From Drosophila persimilis (lineage: Eukaryota > Arthropoda > Insecta > Diptera > Drosophilidae): DNA of 64,000 bases. Location: NCBI RefSeq assembly GCF_003286085.1, contig NW_020825312.1:2604001-2668000 (forward strand), given 5' to 3'. Shown here one piece after another: positions 43,831 through 58,350 of this stretch. Below the pieces are notes generated by a model, which had not been told where the DNA came from, did no database searches, and worked only from the letters and a program-made list of their open reading frames with translations. Each line of letters opens with the position of its first letter. Within the stretch, counting starts at the first letter, position 1. The position numbers and the translations under genes are program-made.

Positions 43831-46800
43831 CTCCGGTGGCCATCGCATATCGCATGCTTTAGGGAACCATCGCGCTAAACCAATAACCACTTAACACGTT
43901 CACGACATCGTCAAGAACGCAAACATCCAGGACCTCCCTCGCCCAGACCCGTCCCGTCCCGCCCCGCCCCTTGCTCCAATAACAATCATACGCACCATTG
44001 TGCAGCGCAGCCCGTGGTGGCCAGGCCATCATCAGCAGTCACAGGGAAAGCTGGGAAGAAAATCAAATTTTCCACCGTCATTAAACGCTTTGTAAGGCAT
44101 CCCTGACGTCCTCCTGGTAGATATGTCGACACCGGAACGGCGGCGGCCACTTTAAGCAGGTGGTCCTTTCGTCCCTGGGATGATCAACACTTTTTTATCA
44201 TTTAATCCCGCGGTCGCCTCCATACAATGGGGTCCGGGAAGCGTGAACACCGAGCGAACGAACGAGTAGCCACGGCAGCTGCTTGTTAATAAATTTAAAG
44301 GACATTAAATTTGTTAACAGCAATTTAACTATTAACGAAACCGTTGGGTGTTCCCAGCCAGCTTTCTGGTTCATCCATTTACAAGGATTATTATCTTGCC
44401 TTTGCTTCCCTCATCTCACTCCGGCTTTGGCTTTGGCTTCAAGAAAAATGCGGACAACGCAGAAGCCAAAGTGAGAGACCAAAAGCCAGACGAAGGAACA
44501 CCAACAGGCCAGACAACGGAAGTGGGTTAAAAGCAGAGCACACACACACGCACACACACACACAGACGCGCATGGAGCCATCCTTCAGTTGTATGCCACG
44601 TACTCGTATACATATACGTTCATGCATACACATATGTGTGTCTGGCTGCTCTCTCTGCTCTTCCCTGCAGTCGTAAGCCATAATATCGATTAAGGATTAT
44701 GATAATGATTGTGTGCTTAAGTTGTAATTGCAAAACTCAAACAGCCACACACGCAGATCCAGAACAGAGCTATACGAGTATGAAGTAGGCACCGCCCTCC
44801 ACCCCCCGCCCTCCACTCTCCACCCGGCGCACAGCACCCTCCACTCCCAGAAGGGAGCTTTGGGTTCTGTCCTCCAGTTCGCTTGTTTGTCGCTCAGGTT
44901 TATGTGCATGAATAAGTCGTGAAGATTGATTAGGAATTTGTGTCATGGCATTAGTGCTCCTGTTGTTGTCGTTTCGTGGTGTTGTTTTTGCTTGTCGTTG
45001 GCTTATAATTGCTCAATGTCGCACAGCTCTCTTAATATGGCTCGTGGTTGTTGTTGTCAACCATAGAATCCGGCCGAAAGCCGCCTTTTGGCTAATTCGA
45101 CAGCCGGCTCAAAATATGCTGACACTCGTCCCCACAAAACGAGCATACAGTGTATGAATAATGTATTCGCATACAGCAGCTGCTTCTAGATTTGTAGACT
45201 ACTCGATTTGTTTATTAACTTTTAGACAATAAACACAGATATTCAAATATACTTTTCCAATTTCCACATCAAGGCATTAGCTGTATTTGGTAACAGCTGT
45301 TTTTGGGCCCCTCACACCGAAGTTGAATGAAATGTTGCTGTGACGGGCCACAGATTTCTCCCGTGAATAAAGTTACAAGCGGCTGCTGTACGCCGACATT
45401 ATTTGGACACTGTAGCATGGTTGTCTCCGGCACATCCAACCAACGCCAGGCCCTGCATTGAGGCATACTTAACGATTCTTCGAGTAACCCATCAATTTGA
45501 ATTCCCCCTAATTTTGTGGCTTATCAAAAAGAATTGAATTTAGAATATGCAACATTTCCAGCAAAAGGAGCTGCTGCTAATAAGACATATTCCCACATTT
45601 GTACCAGTAACGTACTACTTTATGGGGAAGCCCATTTAGATGAGGGAATCCACCTATCAAGTCGAATTCCATGCTAATTTTTGCTGTTTATCAAAAGGGA
45701 TTATATTTCGAATTTTGCAGTGTCGCAGTGTCGCCATTGGGGACGAGTTCGCAACATTTCTTGCATTTTTCGCAACTGTTTTACCTCACTTTGGTCTGGC
45801 AACAACCAACAACTGACAGCTTCTTTTGTCACTTTTTGCACTGGCAGCCACTGAATGGGTTTGCTGCACCGCTCCGCAGTACCACTGCCAGTACGAAACG
45901 AACCGCTGGAATGGCACACAAAAAGCCGGAAACTTTTTAGCTCTAAACAGCCAAAAACAAATAGATACGCCAGTCACTCCGTTTACCTACGGATCCCCCC
46001 CCCCTACGTTTAGCCTCTCACTCGTAGTCGTACTCCACGTGCGTGTTTGCCTTCCTGTTTGGGGTTCTCGTACTGGTTCTGGTCCTGTTCTGCTTCTGCT
46101 ACTGTTTCAGTTTCAGTTTTTGCCTGCTGGTTTTTGCTCCAATTTTTCGCCCCTTAGTTGCTTTCAGAGAAAGTTTTTACACATCCCCGAGCTGCTGCAT
46201 TGTTTTTCATTAGGCATTAAAAATTGTTTTCCCTGCGTCGTCGACTTAACGCGCGGCTACTTTGTGATAATGCCAACTATTCATATAGCGAGAAGTTTTG
46301 CACATCCCTTGACAGCGGGGCAGAGTGACAGACATTCTGTGGGACATTCTGTGTGTGTCAGGCTAATGCATGCATGTGCTTGTTGGAGCTTTTATTTATT
46401 TTTTCACCCTTTTTCGCTAGTGTGCCAACCGTCAGAAGCGTATGCTGAGGCCCTGAGCTCTGAGTGGTAGTTAGATGAAGGATAAAGCATGCTAATTATT
46501 TAGGATCCAGACTCATTGGCTAATTCGTGGGTGTTTTAAGGCCGATGGCTGTTGAGTAGTTTAACATACGGTGGGGACCCATGCGCCAAAGGGAAATATG
46601 TTAACGTTCCATTTGCCATATGCTGTAAGTGATATCGATTTCCACAGCAGGTAAATGTCTTTGATTGGAGTGGAATGGAGAAAAGGCATGCCAGAAGCTG
46701 CTGGAGGACATCTGGAGGAGATGCTGAACAATAAGCGGTTGGAAAAAGTGGGGTTGGTTTAACAAATAGAATTTGGGATTTTGCCTTTCTACGCCGGATG

Positions 46801-47540
46801 GAAAATAAACCAGAAATCCATTTCCTACAACAGCGACGGGCGCACGGGATCAGGGCTCAGCGCATTTTGGGAGGCGGCGTATGTGAGCGGAATTTCAAAA
46901 GGCGACCAAAAAACCAAATCCAAAGCCCGAGAGATGATAAAATATCATAAAAATATTTGCTTTATGTGCGCCGAAAGTCGTCTCTCTCCCGCGACGTTGG
47001 CGTTGGCGTTGGCGTTAGCGTTTGCCTTGTCTGTGTCTGTGTCTGTGCCCCATCCGCCTCCTTGGGAAGGTGAATGGACGGATGGATGGTTTGGCGATGG
47101 TGACGATGGCGACACGAGCATTTAGCGCGTTTTGGGAAGGAATCAGACCCCGTGTGTTTGTGTGTGTATTCGCGTGTGTGTGTGTGTGTGTGCTTATGTT
47201 TGTGTTTGTGTTTGAGTTTCAGTTTGAGTTTGTGCTGGCGTGCGCAAATATTATGCTATTTCCGGCCAAAGTGGTTTTTGATAGTCATCTAACCAAAGTC
47301 GGCATCGCCTCGCATCGTTCGCATCGCATCGCATAGCATCCCTGAATGTCGTCTGAGGGGATAAGGCTGGAGCTGAAGCAGCTCTTCAAAATATCGATTT
47401 GATTTACGAGTGTGTCTTGCCACAGGCCACGACTTACATAATCGAATGCCACATTAATCCACCGCCAAACGGCCACTTCATTGGATTGCAGTTGCTTCTT
47501 CTTTGCCTTCGAGGGTCTCTTGCCTGTCTGTTGCTCATGC

Positions 47541-47563
47541 GAGTACGAGTACGAGTACGAGTA
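47541..47563. repeat. (GAGTAC)n hexamer repeat
   Basis: About four GAGTAC units, giving three overlapping TACGAGTA octamers. It shows how the octamer that is frequent in this window can be multiplied by slippage. Confidence 0.85.
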
Positions 47564-48866
47564 TACGGCTAATATGCATACCTGGGGGCTCTGTTTGTAC
47601 TTAAAAATACATTTTAATACTGCATTACAATGCCAAGCACGTGTCGGGTTTTAAAAACTTTGTCCACAGCAGTTGCATAGACTTGCACATGGCTGTGGGA
47701 GGGGGTATACGTATCGTGTTTGGCAAAAATCAGACTTCAGCAAAGTAGAAACGCAAATACACTACCAGTTTTCTGAATCAAATGGAAAGAATGAGCTGTC
47801 AAAGTGCATTAAAACGAAGTCTAGTCCAAAGTAGATTTGGTGTTGGAAAAACATTAAAGAATGTATCATCTCTACTTTTTTTGAGCGCATGATGTGCCAT
47901 CGCTTATGCATAATTAAAAGTCTGTTAAAAAAAAGTTCAACAACTGTTATTCTCACTAAGCAGCTGTTGCAAACATAATTAAAGCGACTTCGAGAAATCA
48001 CTTCATGTTATTTCCAATTGGCCAACATGATTGTTGAACCGTTAGACTGGACCTTGTTATATTCAATGTACCCATCTATATGACCTATCTATCGTGTGTC
48101 CCGAAGCTTCCTAATAATGGCAATTGCAGCAACGCCAGGATGCCAGGATGCCAGGACGACAGGACGAGGCGGCAATCTCATGCGCATTTTTAGCACGTAT
48201 TTCTAATTAGCACATGCAATGCGCCACTAAGCCCGGAAGCAGCTTCTCTTTTCTGTTCGCTTCGCCTCGGCTCGGTTCACTTCACTTCACTTCACCTCCC
48301 GTCCTATGGTACGGAGCCATACCATGCCACACCATCTTGCCGCAGAGCAAAAGTCAGCGTGACCAGCGTCAAGTGAGCAGCGATGAGTTCATTAGGGGCA
48401 GATGGAGGGAGCGGGACGGAGAAGCTCTCTCGCTGCGGCACACGCCAAATAATATCAACGTCATTTGGAGAATGTTGACACAAACTGCGGTAGCGGTAGC
48501 GGATGGAAACGAATGGAAGCGAATGGAGATGGAGAGCTCCTAGAGTGCTCCGGGAAAGTGAATGAACCGTTGGACGCTGCCGATGACTGGGACGTGCTTT
48601 AACGCCTGTCTTAGAGCTTTCGGGCTTGTTTAACCAATGCAGCAAGCGACGACTGTTTGCCGTCGACAACCCGTAGTCTGAGTCCGTCCAGAGTCCGATA
48701 TCCAGAGTTTGCAATCCTCATTCCTCAGAGGAACGAGTTTCCGTAGCCAACGCCTGGAACGTGTCCTAACTTAAAAGGTGCTGGAGAGTGGGCGACCCAG
48801 CCCGACCCGACCAGACCCGTCGGCATCTTTAAAGTGTACCCTGCTTAATTGTTCGTAAAATTGACC

Positions 48867-48892
48867 TGCAATGCAATGCAATGCAATGCATT
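48867..48892. repeat. (TGCAA)n pentamer repeat
   Basis: Five TGCAA units that end in the palindrome TGCATTGCA. Confidence 0.85.
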
Positions 48893-49849
48893 GCACACAC
48901 CCACCTCCCAATCAATCAATTTTCATTGATTTTATTTAACAAATAAATGAATAAAACACACTGAAAATGCAATGCGGGAGGAGGAATGCCGAAAACAAAC
49001 TCTGTGGCAACGATTTTTTTTTATTAAATTGCACAACAAATTTATTCCGGAGTCACAGTCCCGGGTGTGGGAGGAACAGAAACAAAAAACAATTGGCTTT
49101 TTGCATAAATAAATAAGTGAAGGAAAAAAAAGGCCACCGAATGGCAACTGTCAGTCACGTGTGGTCTTGTGACAGATGACGTCACGGGGTGCGGATGTGC
49201 ATGTGCAGACAGGCTCTGAGAAACGCTCCACGGAGGCAGAAATTTAATTAAGATGCAACAAATATGTCGACGGGCTGCACTGCGAGAGAGTAAGCAAGAA
49301 CAGAGAGTACTGGCAACTTATTAGTTTAATAAATAAATATTTAAAATTGTTAGAGAACGCAGACATTCAACGTATCGCAATACAACCTCTTTGAGATTCC
49401 TTCAGATAAAATTATGGAAATTTCAGCCTGCCAAACACCCACGCACACACACACGCACACACACACAGCGTTCCTCTCGCGTTTTAGTATCCAAAATATG
49501 AGAAATTCCATTCGCATAATTCAAATGTTTTGGTAAATTGGCGCGTACGATGGAATCTGAACAATAATTATGGCTGTCTGTCGGAATAGTGTTGCAGGCA
49601 GCGAAGTTTCCACGCTCATCAGCCGCTTTTCCACACCATCAATTCCGAATCAATCAATGTCTGTTTGCCATAAATCATGCACATATAGAAAGGTGTAGAA
49701 AAAGTTCTTTCCATGGGGCTGAGAATTAACAGCCACGACGGGGATATAGTTGTGCATATACATACATACGCACGTATATATGTATATAAATACGTACCTA
49801 TGTATGTATCATAAACAGATGCTGCATTATATATTATTTATAATTTTCA

Positions 49850-49851
<2 letters not shown>

Positions 49852-49883
<32 letters not shown>
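49852..49883. repeat. (TG)n microsatellite
   Basis: A perfect TG run of about 16 units, the longest dinucleotide run I see in the window. Confidence 0.9.
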
Positions 49884-49884
<1 letters not shown>

Positions 49885-52800
49885 CTGAGTTTGCATTTTA
49901 AAAGCATCTCTAAGATGGAGAAAACTTTTACCGACAAGGTTTTCACGGAGTTTTCCCTCTGACTCTGCCTCCGCTGTGCATTTTCTTGTCTGGGCGAGAC
50001 GCATTTTCAATTAGTTTCAATGGCACTCGGCACACGTGCCGTAGGAGTCGCGTCCTGGCAAATGTATCAACGTCACAGGCACATACAGTGCAGGTGGGCC
50101 CCTGAAGCTCTTCATAGTCGGGGAATAGATTGCCAATAAATGCACCATTAAATCAGCTCCATCAGTTCGATGGGGATAAAGGATGGGGATGGGGCTGGGG
50201 GACAGGGGACAGGGGAATAGGGGAATAGGCGGTTAGGGGGAACCATTGAATCGCTCCTATCGTGACGTTTTCCCGACAAACTTTTGCATAAGTATGCACC
50301 AAGGCTCCAAGTTGTTTGTTGCGTGGAGGCGAAAGAGCTCTTAAGAAGTTTCAATGGTATACAAAAATCGCTTTGGGTCTTAGGGTATTATGTATCCCAT
50401 CTTACTATTGCAAATTGTAAAATTATAAAATTACGTTCCCCTCCCCGTGCACGAATTCGCTGAAAATAATGTGTTCTGATTAACAGAAGAAACCATTTTG
50501 GATCTTATAATTATTACAGCCATGAGCAGAGTGCCTCTCTCCGTATTCGAAACAGATTTAATTGTTAGAGATGAGTGCGTTATAGTTAGGATACAAGTAC
50601 TGTGTGGTTGCTGCGGTCTTCATGGAGTTTGTAGGCGATCGATGGAATGAAAGAAGGACGCTCCCCGCTATGCGCTTTTGCCTTGAGGAATGCGAATGGA
50701 ATATTCTCTATCAGTATAGCCAAATTATTCCCACTCTTGGCTGGAGATAGTTTTTTGAGTATAGAGAAATATGTAAAGCCACTAGTAGTCAGAATCTCAC
50801 TTTGTATCTCTGCTCTTTGGCTTCATTTTGCGATCTTTATTCCCTTTCATATACGTTTCCAGCGAACACTTTTTTGTTTGTAATTTTTTTTGGCAGCTAA
50901 AAATGTAAAATACGCTTTTAATTAAATTTCGTTGGCAGTGCAAACTTTAAAAAAGGGGCGCCCCAGCGCCAGCACCAACACTATCGTGAAATATTGTTCG
51001 CTTGTGTGTATAGACGTACTCAACACAACCTCGTTTTCTTTTTTTTAAATGTAAATTTTTACACACACCTGAACTGAACTGAACTGAACGGAACGGAACG
51101 TAACGTGGCGCAGGTCAAGAGCGTTTTTAATTAACGTAATGGGTTGGCCAAACAAGCCAAAAAATAATATAGTTTCCAAATTAAAAGGGCTTGTATGGGT
51201 TAAAGATTGTGCATATCAGAATGATATCAAAGTTCGGGAAAACTCTCTCTGTGTGTGTGTTTCTGTGTGTGTGTGTGGGTTCACCCTGTTTCACTCTGTC
51301 CCCCTGTGTTCTGATATGAGTGGAAAAGGGATATCCCTTTAAGAGTATGAACATTGCCTCCTCGTTGAGTTGCCAGCGAGCTGGCGGTGGGGTGCGGCTT
51401 TCATTTCCATAAAAAATTTATTCGCATTCAACTCAGTTTCCCAGATCTCCGGGACAAACAATGACCGTTTAAATGCCGCGTATGCATTTAATAGTCGCAA
51501 AGTTATTTAAAGCGCAGCTCCAATGTGTGTGTTCGCGTTCACGTCTACGTTCACGGAATGCAGCAGCCCGTATATGGTTATAATTTTCATAAAAAATCGT
51601 TATGAAGTAGCAGCAGGTGTAGAATAAGCGAAAAAATAATAAAACTCCAACTAGAATTTCAGTGTGAAAAAATGATATAAATTATGGGGTGGTGGAGTCG
51701 TGGGGCGGTGTGGGGGGTAAAGCGCACAAATGCTTTAACTGAATTATGGAATATTTAAAGGGATATCATTTCCATAAATACAATGTGGCGGATATGGTTT
51801 TTTAAATGTGTATGTGATTACCATAAAAATCCATCAGAATCAGAACTTATGGAAGCGTTTTGCGGTTGCCAGTCGTAAAGACATTCCCCCTTCCTTATAT
51901 CCCTATACCATTTTGCGGATTTAGCTGATTTCTTAATCGGAAAACCACTTTCTTGTGTGGCAACACACTTATCGCGGGGTGGAAAAGCGAACTGCGAATG
52001 AGCCCCAAGTATTGGAGCACGCAATGACCCACAGCATTAGGGGGAAAATGGGATGAGAAAACCGCCAACTCGAATCCAACAAGTACGCAATAAAATAATG
52101 GAAATCTAAGCAAAACTTTTTGCAATTAAGCGACATTTTTATTGCTTCCTCAATGCAATTTCGGGCCCAGACAGAAGGCTGAAAGCAGAAGGGAAAGGCC
52201 CAGATGGTTTCGGAAGGAGGAAACCAAATAAGGGATTGGAGGAAAACTTTGATGGCGTTACAAATTTTTATTACATTTTCTGGCCATTTCTCGCAGCGTT
52301 TCATTGAAAAGCGACAAAAGGGACCGAAAACAACAAAATTAAAAAAAGAAAAAAGGAAACTTGGTGTCCCTTTTTTTCAGAGGAGTACGCATCCTTTTTC
52401 GACTTGACACTTGTTATTTTATGTCCTGGACCCCGTTCTGACGACTAGTTGATCTTTTTGACAGCTTTCTGGCAGCCCGACGGCGTGTGAAAATATCCGT
52501 GCCCATGCCCGCCCCCCCCCACCAACTCTGGTGTCCTCTAACCCGGTGTAATTTCCATTATTGAGTGCTTGCCGAAACGACGACATGACAAGCTGTAAAG
52601 CATGCATTCAATATTATTAATTAAATTAATTTTCAAGTTATTTTTTTGAAGGGGGGAAAAAGTAGAAGAGGTTGATTGATAAATCGTTCGCTATAATATA
52701 TGTATATTTAAAGGATGGAAGGGCTATCCTTTTACTGAACAAATTATATTCAAAGTTCCTCCGAGTTTATTCAGGATTATGGTACAAGCACTTCCAGTGC

Positions 52801-55800
52801 AGAAATTTAATTAAATTGCCATTGAAAATGGCCAAAACGAACCCTTGAACCTTTGGCCGACCACTTGCAGCTTAAAGCTTTACCACCTCTTGGGTTTAAA
52901 TCAATAAAACTCGGCTTAAAACATAACACGAGCGAGTAAATTTCATCGTTGTCGTCCTGTATGTTGCTTGATCCTTGGCCTCCCTCCTTCAGTTTCGTTT
53001 CTCCCGTCTGCGCAACAACACACAGAAACTGCGCTTTCACTTCCGCTTCCGCTGTTTAGCCACACTCTGGCGAGCGATTCGAGCGCCACACGGGGAGAAA
53101 ACGCCGAGCTGTGGGCCACTGAATGTGTCTGTAAAAGTCTAAACGATTATCAGCTGAATAAAATGAACGGCACATGGAATCCCGCTAGTAACTAGTACTC
53201 CTAGTGCTCACGCACAGGGTCGGGTCTCATGCCCATGCCCATGCCCATGCCCGTGCCCATGTCATGCCCGAAGCAGGGCCCAAAACAACAAGTGACCAAA
53301 AAAGGGTTAAAATCGAGGAAAGCCTGGCCCGAAACAAAGGCATAAAAACGTCTGAAATAACTTCCGGTCGCTGGCACGCACATGGGAGGCGATTGGCACA
53401 GAGCAATGGTCGGGGAGAGCTGGCTGGCGTATGGGGGGGGAGGGGAGGGGGGTACGAGTACTAGTTCAAACATTTACACACACTAACGCCGAACAAGCAA
53501 CACCCAGAGGCCATTAGGCAGCGCCTTATCAGATGTACAAAGTGCAACAGCCTAAAACTATGCAGCACACGCAGAGGTGCCCGTACAAGAGGCGAAAAAT
53601 GGAAAACGTTGCATTCTTTTCCATCTACAGGGCCTACTACCCCACCACACCGGTGCACAAGGCGGCACAAGGCGGTGTGTGGTAGTTGTTTGCTTCATTT
53701 ATGGTGTCTGAAAGAGGTAGTGGAATGCATTCAACGAGCATTTGCTCCCCATAAAGTACTAAACGTAGGGAAACCTGCCTCACAAACATAGGCCGATGTA
53801 TTCCAATTTGAATTCCAAATCGAAATACAGGCCAGAATCTCTACATCAGGAGTCTTCGAACGCAAGTTGAAATTTTTGTAAATTAAAGGCTGTGCCATGA
53901 AATTTAATGGGCCGAATCACGAAAAGCCTACGACAATTTGAACCATAACGCATACGCCCTGATGGTAAAAGTTTCCTCGTTTCCCCCCCTTTTTCCCTAA
54001 ACTAATTATACAAATTGTCACTCTTTCGGGATGTTTTACTACTTGCTTTGGTATTGTGGGCCTTTTGTTTGCTTCTTTTTATTGTTTCTCTTTCTCTTTC
54101 AATTTTTTTTTTTTTTTAATTTCCATAAATGCTTTGGACTAAAAACGTAATTGATTGTCGACCGCTCTATATAGCAACAACAAAGGCAGAGTACTGTAAT
54201 ACAGCAAAAACAAATACAAAAATGAATGGAATTAATAAACACATCACGCACACACGCAGAGTAAACGGTGCGGGGAAATGGAGGGAAATTCAAGGGTAGA
54301 AAATATGTAGCGGACCCGTCAAAGGTCAAAGCTAAACGACGTAATTCATGGCGAAAGGAGTCTACTGCTGGGGCCAACGGGTACTCTGGCCGGCAGTCAA
54401 AAATGTGTGTGTATACCCTCACAGAGGACCCGGTATAATTAATCTGAGGGACAACACTCTCTTTGAATAGATATTTTAAGCATTTTCATCGCTTTTCCCC
54501 CCGAATTTCCAGTGTGGACTTCCCCTTTTCAGCGATTGTAGATATGTGCATATGATTCGGTGATCAAAAAGTATAAGAACACATAACAATATAGCCACAC
54601 AATTCCCTGACAAATACTCCTAGGGTATTGGGGACTTCGGTGTACAAAAAGTATGCTTCTATGTGGGGATAGATGGGTGTATCCTTTCAGAGTTTGAGGG
54701 GCGCAACCGCCGCCCAAGCCTCAGAATATTATTTATTGTTATCGATTGTTGGAAAACTAAAGAGGGAGGAGACATCGACTGGGGCTGGGGCTGGGGCTGG
54801 GACTGGGACATCGACATCCTTGCCCAATAAATTCCTGGATTGCTTCATTGACTTTCACCTTTTGTGTCAGTTTGGAGGTTAATAAAGTCATTCGGCATTT
54901 AGAAGAGAATTAGAAGCAGGTGCCTTTCTCAGGCATTCATTTTTGAAAATGAATATCCAGTGTTAGATATTCAATAGAATTTTCTTCTTCAATCAAGTAC
55001 CAAATAACCTGAGAATGCTTCATTGCGAAATTAATTTCCCAATTCGTTGACAAATTTTGCTGGCATCGTCAGACGCCTCCTCCTCCGGCTATTCGACACC
55101 TTTTTGTCATTTAACATTATCAATTTCCGCTCTTGTTAGTAATTAATTGGAAATTTTCCGGTTGAACGCGACTTCACCTGAAAAGGTTTTATGTCCTTTG
55201 CAATTTCAACTGAATTTCAAATGGTTTATATACTGTGTACTTCATACATTTAGGCAGTTTTTAATCAATTTTATTTTCACCCTCTGCATTATTAATCCCT
55301 TTTTTCCGGTCCATTCATGCTCTCGGAAATACACGAACACGCATTTGGAATTAATTGCGAACTGTGAAATACAACAGAAAAGTAGAACGCAATCACATAG
55401 CGTTAATTTTTAATTAAATATTTATATTTTCTAATAGAACAGAATGCGATGGCAAAAATTCAACGTATACAATTAGTCACCGGACAAAAAAGAACATAAA
55501 TTTACAGTGGAAATTCCCATTTGGCAAACACTTGGACGTACCATGCGAAATTGTTAACATTTGTAGCCCTTTTTGTAATGCTTTTTTTCATGAGTTTATT
55601 TGTGTTAAACAATATCCTGATTAATGGCTATACGATCAGTAAAACATTCATATATCATCGTTGCTGCATCGAAAATGTATTTGTTTTAATTCTTTAGCTT
55701 TATCGTAGTATATATTACCTAATCACTGATTAATGGGCACTTTGAGTTGGCGAGAGTTCTAATTAGTATGTTTCTCCTGTAACTGAATATTATAAGGTTG

Positions 55801-56750
55801 TCAAACAATTTATTCCATATCTCAGATTCGTACATAATCAATTTAGCCACCCACCCACCACATTTCCTCTCGCATTCTATTTACGAACATTTGATTTAGC
55901 AAATTAGCTCGGCACGCGAAACAATTTCTTCCCGGAGAAGTACGAGGTTTAGGTACACAAATCAAAATATTCAGAGCCAGTGCCAGAGCCAGTGCCAGAG
56001 CCAGAGCCAGCGCCTTTCGGCCACGATGGTTTCCCTGGCCACAATTATTTAGCTTTTCGCTGCGGAGAGATCTCCCCACTTCCTGAATGCCTGTCTGACA
56101 GGCGTAACAAAATACATGCTCCGCATACGAAATGATGATGCCAGGCCGTATGCCAAAAGTATGCCATGAAATTAAAATGCCACGGCATGAATGCTGGTCA
56201 AGAGTCATCATCAGAGAGGCGCGAGCCGAGACAAACATGTGTCTCTTTCTGCTTTGCTCTGCTCTGCTCTGCTCTGTGCTCTGCTCTGCGTTTGTGCTCG
56301 GCTGTGGTGGCTGTGCTGGCTGCGCTGGCTGCGCTGGCTGTGCAGTCACTTGAAATAAATTACGTTTCCTGTGTAGGTGACTGGTGCAAAGGTTGGATTC
56401 TCCGGCCACAGACAGCACTCTGGCACTCCGGAGCACTCGGAGGATGGCATGGCCCACCACTAGCTCGCTAGTGGGCCAAACACCAGAGATCTGCACATGC
56501 ATATGCATAATCCGGCAAGTGCGAGTATGTTGCACCGCACAGAAAATAAGTAGATCTTAAATGTTGCGGCATGCCGCGTCAGGCCTCCCACTTCCTGCCT
56601 GCCCCCATTCCGGCTGGCAGAATTTCAAATTAAATTCAAGAGCAAAAAAAATCTAATTTTAATTTCAAAGCGGCGCTCAATTAGAAATACTTAATGATGT
56701 TAAAATAAAAAGCAAGCGCCATGAAGTGCGTGTCCTTCCCCGACCCGTCG

Positions 56751-56780
56751 CGTCCCGTCCCGTCCCGTCCCGTCCCGTTC
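56751..56780. repeat. (CCCGT)n pentamer repeat
   Basis: Five to six CGTCC/CCCGT units followed by a CGTTCCG variant. Confidence 0.85.
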
Positions 56781-58186
56781 CGCATTTTCAGCTGGATTTT
56801 GCACGGTCCTGCCTGCATTTCGTGGTCCTTCTTTTTTTGCCTTTCTCGTTTTTTTTTTTTATTGGTATGAAGAGCACGTACACGAAAATACCGCAAAGCA
56901 CCGCAAGGCGCAAAAGTTTAAGATGGAGAAAGCTGGAAAGCTAGAGGAGCTGGAACTGCAGTCGGTCCTTCCATACATTAATGGATCGAATGGGGGACTT
57001 GGGGGCGGGCATGGGCGGCCAGGAGGCCAGGAGACCAGGAGACTAGGTGACGAGGGAGACGCCAGGTCGGGTCAATGCTTTTAGCGCGGTGATTATTTCC
57101 GAGGCCAGAGAAACTTCGCCGACGGGCGGTGCAAAAAAAGTGACCAGGCACAAAAAAATATACGGCTGCCCTTTGAAGTTTCTCCCCCGTTTGGCCCCTC
57201 TTCTGGGACGCAGTGCTAATGGATTCGTGTGTGCTGGAGAAAACTCAATTTGAGCACTAAGCCATGGATCCCTTCGAATGTCAATTAGTTTCGTTGTCAA
57301 ACTCGAAATTCTGCAAACTCATAAGCTCCTCCGTAAAGTCGAGTTTCTCTAATATTCGTACACCCTTTAACTGCTCTGAGCTCTGTCTTAAATTTCCTCT
57401 AATCAAAATAGCTTTGCCTGAAGGAATGTGCCACTCAAAGGAGACCTTTCCAATCTCCATCCAGACCCACCCGTCTACGTGCCGTCCTGGAGAATGCGGG
57501 GATTAAGTGGGGGGCCAGTTGTGTTCTCCCTCTCCCTCTGCCTCTGGCTCTGCCTTTGCCTGTCCCTCTCCTTGTCAAAGAATTAATCGCATTTGCTGCT
57601 AAACATAAAATTATAACTGCTTTTACTCCCCCCTCCACCAACAACCTCTCCCTTCAATCCCAAATCGGAGACTAAGTAAAAACAACAACAGAGCCAAAAA
57701 GCTTTTCTGAAAAATGCAAGCAAACTTTTCCATCATTTCTGGCCGACTCCCGGCCCCGCCCTTCCCAGCCCTGCCCTACCCTGCCCTGCACCCTGAGTGC
57801 CGCAATGAACTCCACTTTGATGCTCCCCTAATGGCAGGGTTTTAGTCCTGCAACAACTTTGTAAACAATTTTTGTAATAAACCAAAAGAGCACCCGAAAC
57901 CCGAAAAAAAGCAAGGCACAAAAACGAATTTCTCAGTCTAGACGGCCAACAATTTTTGAATGATGCACTTGAGTTCAGCGAGTTTTTCCACATTCCGTAA
58001 TTTTTATTGCCAAAGTTTAGACGGAACGAAGCGGGGGTGGGGCTGGGGGGGCTGGGGGGTTTTCTTCTTTATAAACTACTTATGGCACTCGCCCATCCGA
58101 TCGGGCGTGTGTGGAGCTATTTCCTTGAGAACTGGAAACGAAATACCTTCCCATAAACGAGCAGCAGCGGTAGCACACATATGTAT

Positions 58187-58207
58187 GTACGTACGTACGT
58201 ACGTACG
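58187..58207. repeat. (GTAC)n tetranucleotide repeat
   Basis: Five GTAC units, a self-complementary tetramer able to form a hairpin, preceded by ATGTATGT. Confidence 0.85.
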
Positions 58208-58315
58208 GGTTTGTGTGGAAGTTAATTATCTTAAGTGTTGGCAAACTCTCGTACTAAATGCTTTGGTAATTTATCTTTTCTGCCAGCGAGTGTCGGTTGT
58301 ATAAATTTACCATCT

Positions 58316-58350
58316 ACCAGACCAGACCAGACCAGACCAGACCAGAGCAG
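58316..58350. repeat. (ACCAG)n pentamer repeat
   Basis: Six ACCAG units and one AGCAG variant. Confidence 0.9.

Larger units (their letters stand above)
40640..52000. other. Gene-free segment (intron or intergenic)
   Basis: No reading frame combines a signal peptide or domain with promoter context. The segment is A/T-rich spacer with hexamer/pentamer ladders and CA/TG tracts. There is a TACGTATA-rich palindromic stretch at about 41391-41421 and purine-rich blocks. Nothing that I recognise as an exon or RNA gene. Confidence 0.55.
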
